From Cladopsammia gracilis (Eukaryota > Cnidaria > Anthozoa > Scleractinia > Dendrophylliidae), in the NCBI GenBank assembly GCA_022457155.1, contig JAJGOT010000166.1:1202501-1266500 (forward strand): a DNA stretch of 64,000 nucleotides, written 5' to 3'. The notes below the pieces were generated by a model. The model ran no database searches. It was not told where the DNA came from and saw only the letters and a list, made by a program, of their open reading frames with translations. The position numbers were made by a program, and so were the translations under genes. Shown here in pieces: positions 61,083 to 64,000 of the stretch. Position 1 is the first letter of the stretch. Each line of letters starts with the position of its first letter.

Positions 61083-61790
61083 CCGTATTTAATTAATAAA
61101 GCATCAGCTTCTCGCTACTGACGTTTGCATTAAAAGCTGGCTTCAGTGACGTTTCGTATGCTACTATGCTAACGTCACTGAAGCCAGCTTTTAATGCAAA
61201 CGTCAGTAGCGAGAAGCTGATGCTTTATTAATTAGCTGTTTCTTTTTATAGATCAACTGTTAAGTTTTGTACTTAATCTCGGTCCCAGTCCCTTTTTACT
61301 ACTATATTAGTATCGTTTTTTAACACTAACGGTCACTTTTGAAAATGTATGTAGTAGCATACGAAACGTCACTGAAGCCAGCTTTTAATGCAAACGTCAG
61401 TAGCGAGAAGCTGATGCTTTATTAATTAGCTGTTTCTTTTTATAGATCAACTGTTAAGTTTTGTACTTAATCTCGGTCCCAGTCCCTTTTTACTACTATA
61501 TTAGTATCGTTTTTTAACACTAACGGTCACTTTTGAAAATGTATGTAGTAGCATACGAAACGTCACTGAAGCCAGCTTTTAATGCAAACGTCAGTAGCGA
61601 GAAGCTGATGCTTTATTAATTAGCTGTTTCTTTTTATAGATCAACTGTTAAGTTTTGTACTTAATCTCGGTCCCAGTCCCTTTTTACTACTATATTAGTA
61701 TCGTTTTTTAACACTAACGGTCACTTTTGAAAATGTATGTAGTAGCATACGAAACGTCACTGAAGCCAGCTTTTAATGCAAACGTCTATA
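61083..61790 (+). repeat. 194-bp tandem repeat, three identical units with an inverted partial unit in front
   Basis: GAAGCCAGCTTTTAATGCAA begins units at 61180, 61374 and 61568 and a partial unit at 61762. By eye the three full units show no differences. The first 80 bp (61083-61165) is an inverted partial copy, so the array starts with a hairpin. Confidence 0.93.
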
Positions 61791-62145
61791 CCGTATTTCA
61801 TTATCAAAATAAAGAAAATCCATTTGCGTCAAATGAATTTTAGAAAATGTTCGTGCTTAACCAATCAGAATAGCAGAAGACAATAGCTAATGATTTTGCT
61901 TCTTTCATGAAGTTCAACAAATACAATATCTTTTAAAACTTGCACGTTGTGCGATTGGGTCTCAAATTACTTGAAACCTTAAAAAAAATAGACAAAATGC
62001 ACCGTGAACCTTAACTTTTTAGCAGTTTTTGAGTCTAGGCCAGTGAGATCACTAGTTGTACCAACGGAAAAAGTTGACATTCCATCGTGCATTGCCGTTC
62101 AGCGCTATCCTTATGCGGATCATTACTTAAACTCAGTGAAAACTA

Positions 62146-62298
62146 GGGGCAGTACACAGCTCTTACAAGGTCTTCTCTGAATTGCTGAGAAAACAATAGA
62201 ATAGATAACAACAATGGACCCTAGCCCTGAAAACAATAGAGCTGCGTGATATACAGGTCCAATGAAAATAGAGGTTCTAAAGAGCTGCATGGTATCTG
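62146..62298 (+). mobile_element. AGAGCTGC element, copy 3
   Basis: GGGGCAGTACACAGCTCTTA and AGAGCTGCATGGTATCTG at the ends; the reverse orientation of 25466 and 34963. Confidence 0.75.
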
Positions 62299-62548
62299 GA
62301 AAACTACATCAGTTCATGGTAACAATCAGTTACGCAATACCCGATTTCAAATAAACGCGGGTTCTCAAATAAACGCCGGAGGCGTTTATTTAAAATTCGT
62401 CCTTGTCCACGCGATCGCGAGCAAGCGAAGGGGAATGAGCGAATCGGCATGAGCCAAGAAAGGATATAGCATTAACATTCCCTCGCTGGCGTAATGAAGC
62501 TTCCGGCTGAAATTCTGAGGCTGAAATGATTATGGCCAGGAGCGTGCC

Positions 62549-63363
62549 TTAAGGTGATTCCTCAGTATTGCACTGCGCATCCTGTACTGCGCATAACACA
62601 CGTAATAGTCCTTTCATGGCAGCCAGTTGATAACAACACTCTTTTTAGTGAACGGTTTTTAAAACATGCAGCTGGAAATTTAATTTTCTTACGAGTATTT
62701 TTCGAAAGGAGAATTACCATAATTTATAAGCAATGAGCGTGCGCGGTTGAGCAAAATGAGCGCGCGCACATTTTGGAGGATGGAATGTTTCTTATCAAAG
62801 GCCCGCAAGCTCTTTAGAAAATACGACTGTCTTTTTCTCTCTAACGAGCATGGTGACCTATATTTTTTATTGCATCATTTTGATGTTAAATTGATGCTTT
62901 TTAAGTTAACAAAGTTAAAAAAAAATCCTCGACAGGAAAAAAAGATATCGCTAAAAACGTCCTCAAATCAGTTACTCGTGGGAGCAAATTGATGACCTTG
63001 AAAACATGGACGCGAGGAACGTTTTGAGTCCGTGTCATTTGAAGTTGTGTGACGTTTTTATAAATTTTATTTTAAAGTGTTCCCATATGGTGGAGACTTT
63101 AACCTATCAAGTTTTTTTGAAGAATTGTAAACTTTGCTTTCACGGGTTACCGGGAAAAGAAACATGAACCGATCAAATATGACGTGCGTGATCGGTATTG
63201 CTATAGGCATAAATGGGGCAGCATTGGTCCATCATATCTCTTTATCGAGCATGGTGACCTATCTTTTTTATTGAATTTTTCGAAACAACTTATGGTAGGG
63301 AGCTGTTAGGGAAAATTAAAAAAAAATCGTTCGACAACTTTTATTTTTGAGGAATCACCTTAA
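62549..63363. mobile_element. TTAA-flanked element related to 26932-27582
   Basis: TTAAGGTGATTCCTCAGTAT with TGCACTGCGCATCC at the left, TGAGGAATCACCTTAA at the right, and CATGGTGACCTAT twice inside. The right TTAA is shared with the next element. Confidence 0.8.
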
Positions 63364-63900
63364 GGTGGCTCCATATTGTTCAGCCCTCTCGTCTTTTGCA
63401 TTACATTACAGCTAGCCCGATGGCGTTGCTAAAAATCTTTTACTTGAAACCAGTAAATCTTTTATCAGTCAACAAAGTGGTATCCAAATGACGTTATCAT
63501 TCGTTGCCATGGTAACGCGAAAAGAGGTCAAAAGTACGCCATTTTGGACCATTTGAGGCTAATAACTTATAAACTACACTGTGAAAGTTTCTGTTTTCGA
63601 TATATTTTTGTTTAATTGGCAAGAGAAACATTTTAACAATTTTTTAAAAAATTCTGTACATAGAGTTCAGAGCTACCTTAAATTTATGTAAAAATGACAT
63701 ATCTCTGAATCCTATGTACACATTTTTTTCAAAATTGGCACAAATGTTTGTTATGTTTATATGACGAAAATATATAACAATCAAAAAATTTCACCGAGCA
63801 GTTTTGAAGTTATTAGCCTCAAAAGGCTGAAAATGGGGTCTTTTTGGCCTCTTTTGACGTTGCCATGGTAACAGATTTTGATGTCGTACCCACCTAAATT
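63360..63900. mobile_element. Long semi-palindromic element, copy 2 (inverted relative to 53150)
   Basis: Begins TTAAGGTGGCTCCATATTG, then CAGCCCTCTCGTCTTTTGCA and the GTTGCCATGG.AAC arms in reverse order to 53150. The right boundary near 63900 is approximate. Confidence 0.78.
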
Positions 63901-64000
63901 TGTTCATTGGTTAAGTGTTTATAAACCTGTACTAAACGTTTTCTGTAAACTTTACTGGTGTAGCTGTGATTGAATATCATAGATGTATCTTGATTGGAAT

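Larger units (their letters stand above)
60499..64000. other. Right-hand intergenic region
   Basis: No gene recognised. Contains a truncated CCAAT-rich MITE end, the 194-bp tandem repeat, an AGAGCTGC element, and two abutting TTAA-bounded elements running to the window edge. Confidence 0.55.

Overview
The window looks like nuclear DNA of an anthozoan cnidarian, most likely a stony coral. The evidence is AT-rich sequence, genes split by GT-AG introns, animal proteins (FEM1, RNF113, brambleberry), and very dense small inverted-repeat transposons, tRNA-derived SINEs and minisatellites. The clade is inferred from gene content and repeat style and was not checked by a search.

Seven protein-coding loci can be supported. 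From left to right: (1) the 3' end of a FEM1-like ankyrin gene, 45-790; (2) a complete intronless FEM1-like paralogue, 2522-4654; (3) a two-exon RNF113/Cwc24 splicing factor, 7600-9811, with a stray copy of its last 30 codons at 10284; (4) a nine-exon gene for an unrecognised 411-residue protein, 12386-22757; (5) a nine-exon brambleberry/KAR5-type nuclear-fusion gene, 30128-37900, whose 561-residue product has a signal peptide and membrane segments; (6) an ATP-grasp gene on the minus strand, with two exons visible between 42440 and 48093; (7) a five-exon CCR4/Angel/PDE12-class nuclease gene, 53831-60498. For genes 3, 4, 5 and 7 every exon junction keeps frame and every summed coding length divides by three, which supports the models.

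The genes do not form a pathway. This is an ordinary metazoan gene neighbourhood; the FEM1 pair is a tandem duplication. Most remaining DNA is mobile-element debris. Families seen more than once include a CCAAT-box-rich inverted-repeat element (about six copies), TTAA-flanked elements (some joined end to end), a foldback element at 20.5 and 49.4 kb, and TTAA-flanked elements that carry an internal 88-bp minisatellite in 1, 2 or about 10 copies. There are also a tRNA-Glu-derived SINE, a LINE 3' fragment with a trinucleotide tail, and three identical 194-bp tandem units at 61.2-61.8 kb.

No CRISPR array, rRNA gene or convincing functional tRNA gene was seen. The best candidates for something undescribed are the TTAA-flanked minisatellite carriers, the unrecognised 411-residue protein, and the ATP-grasp gene.
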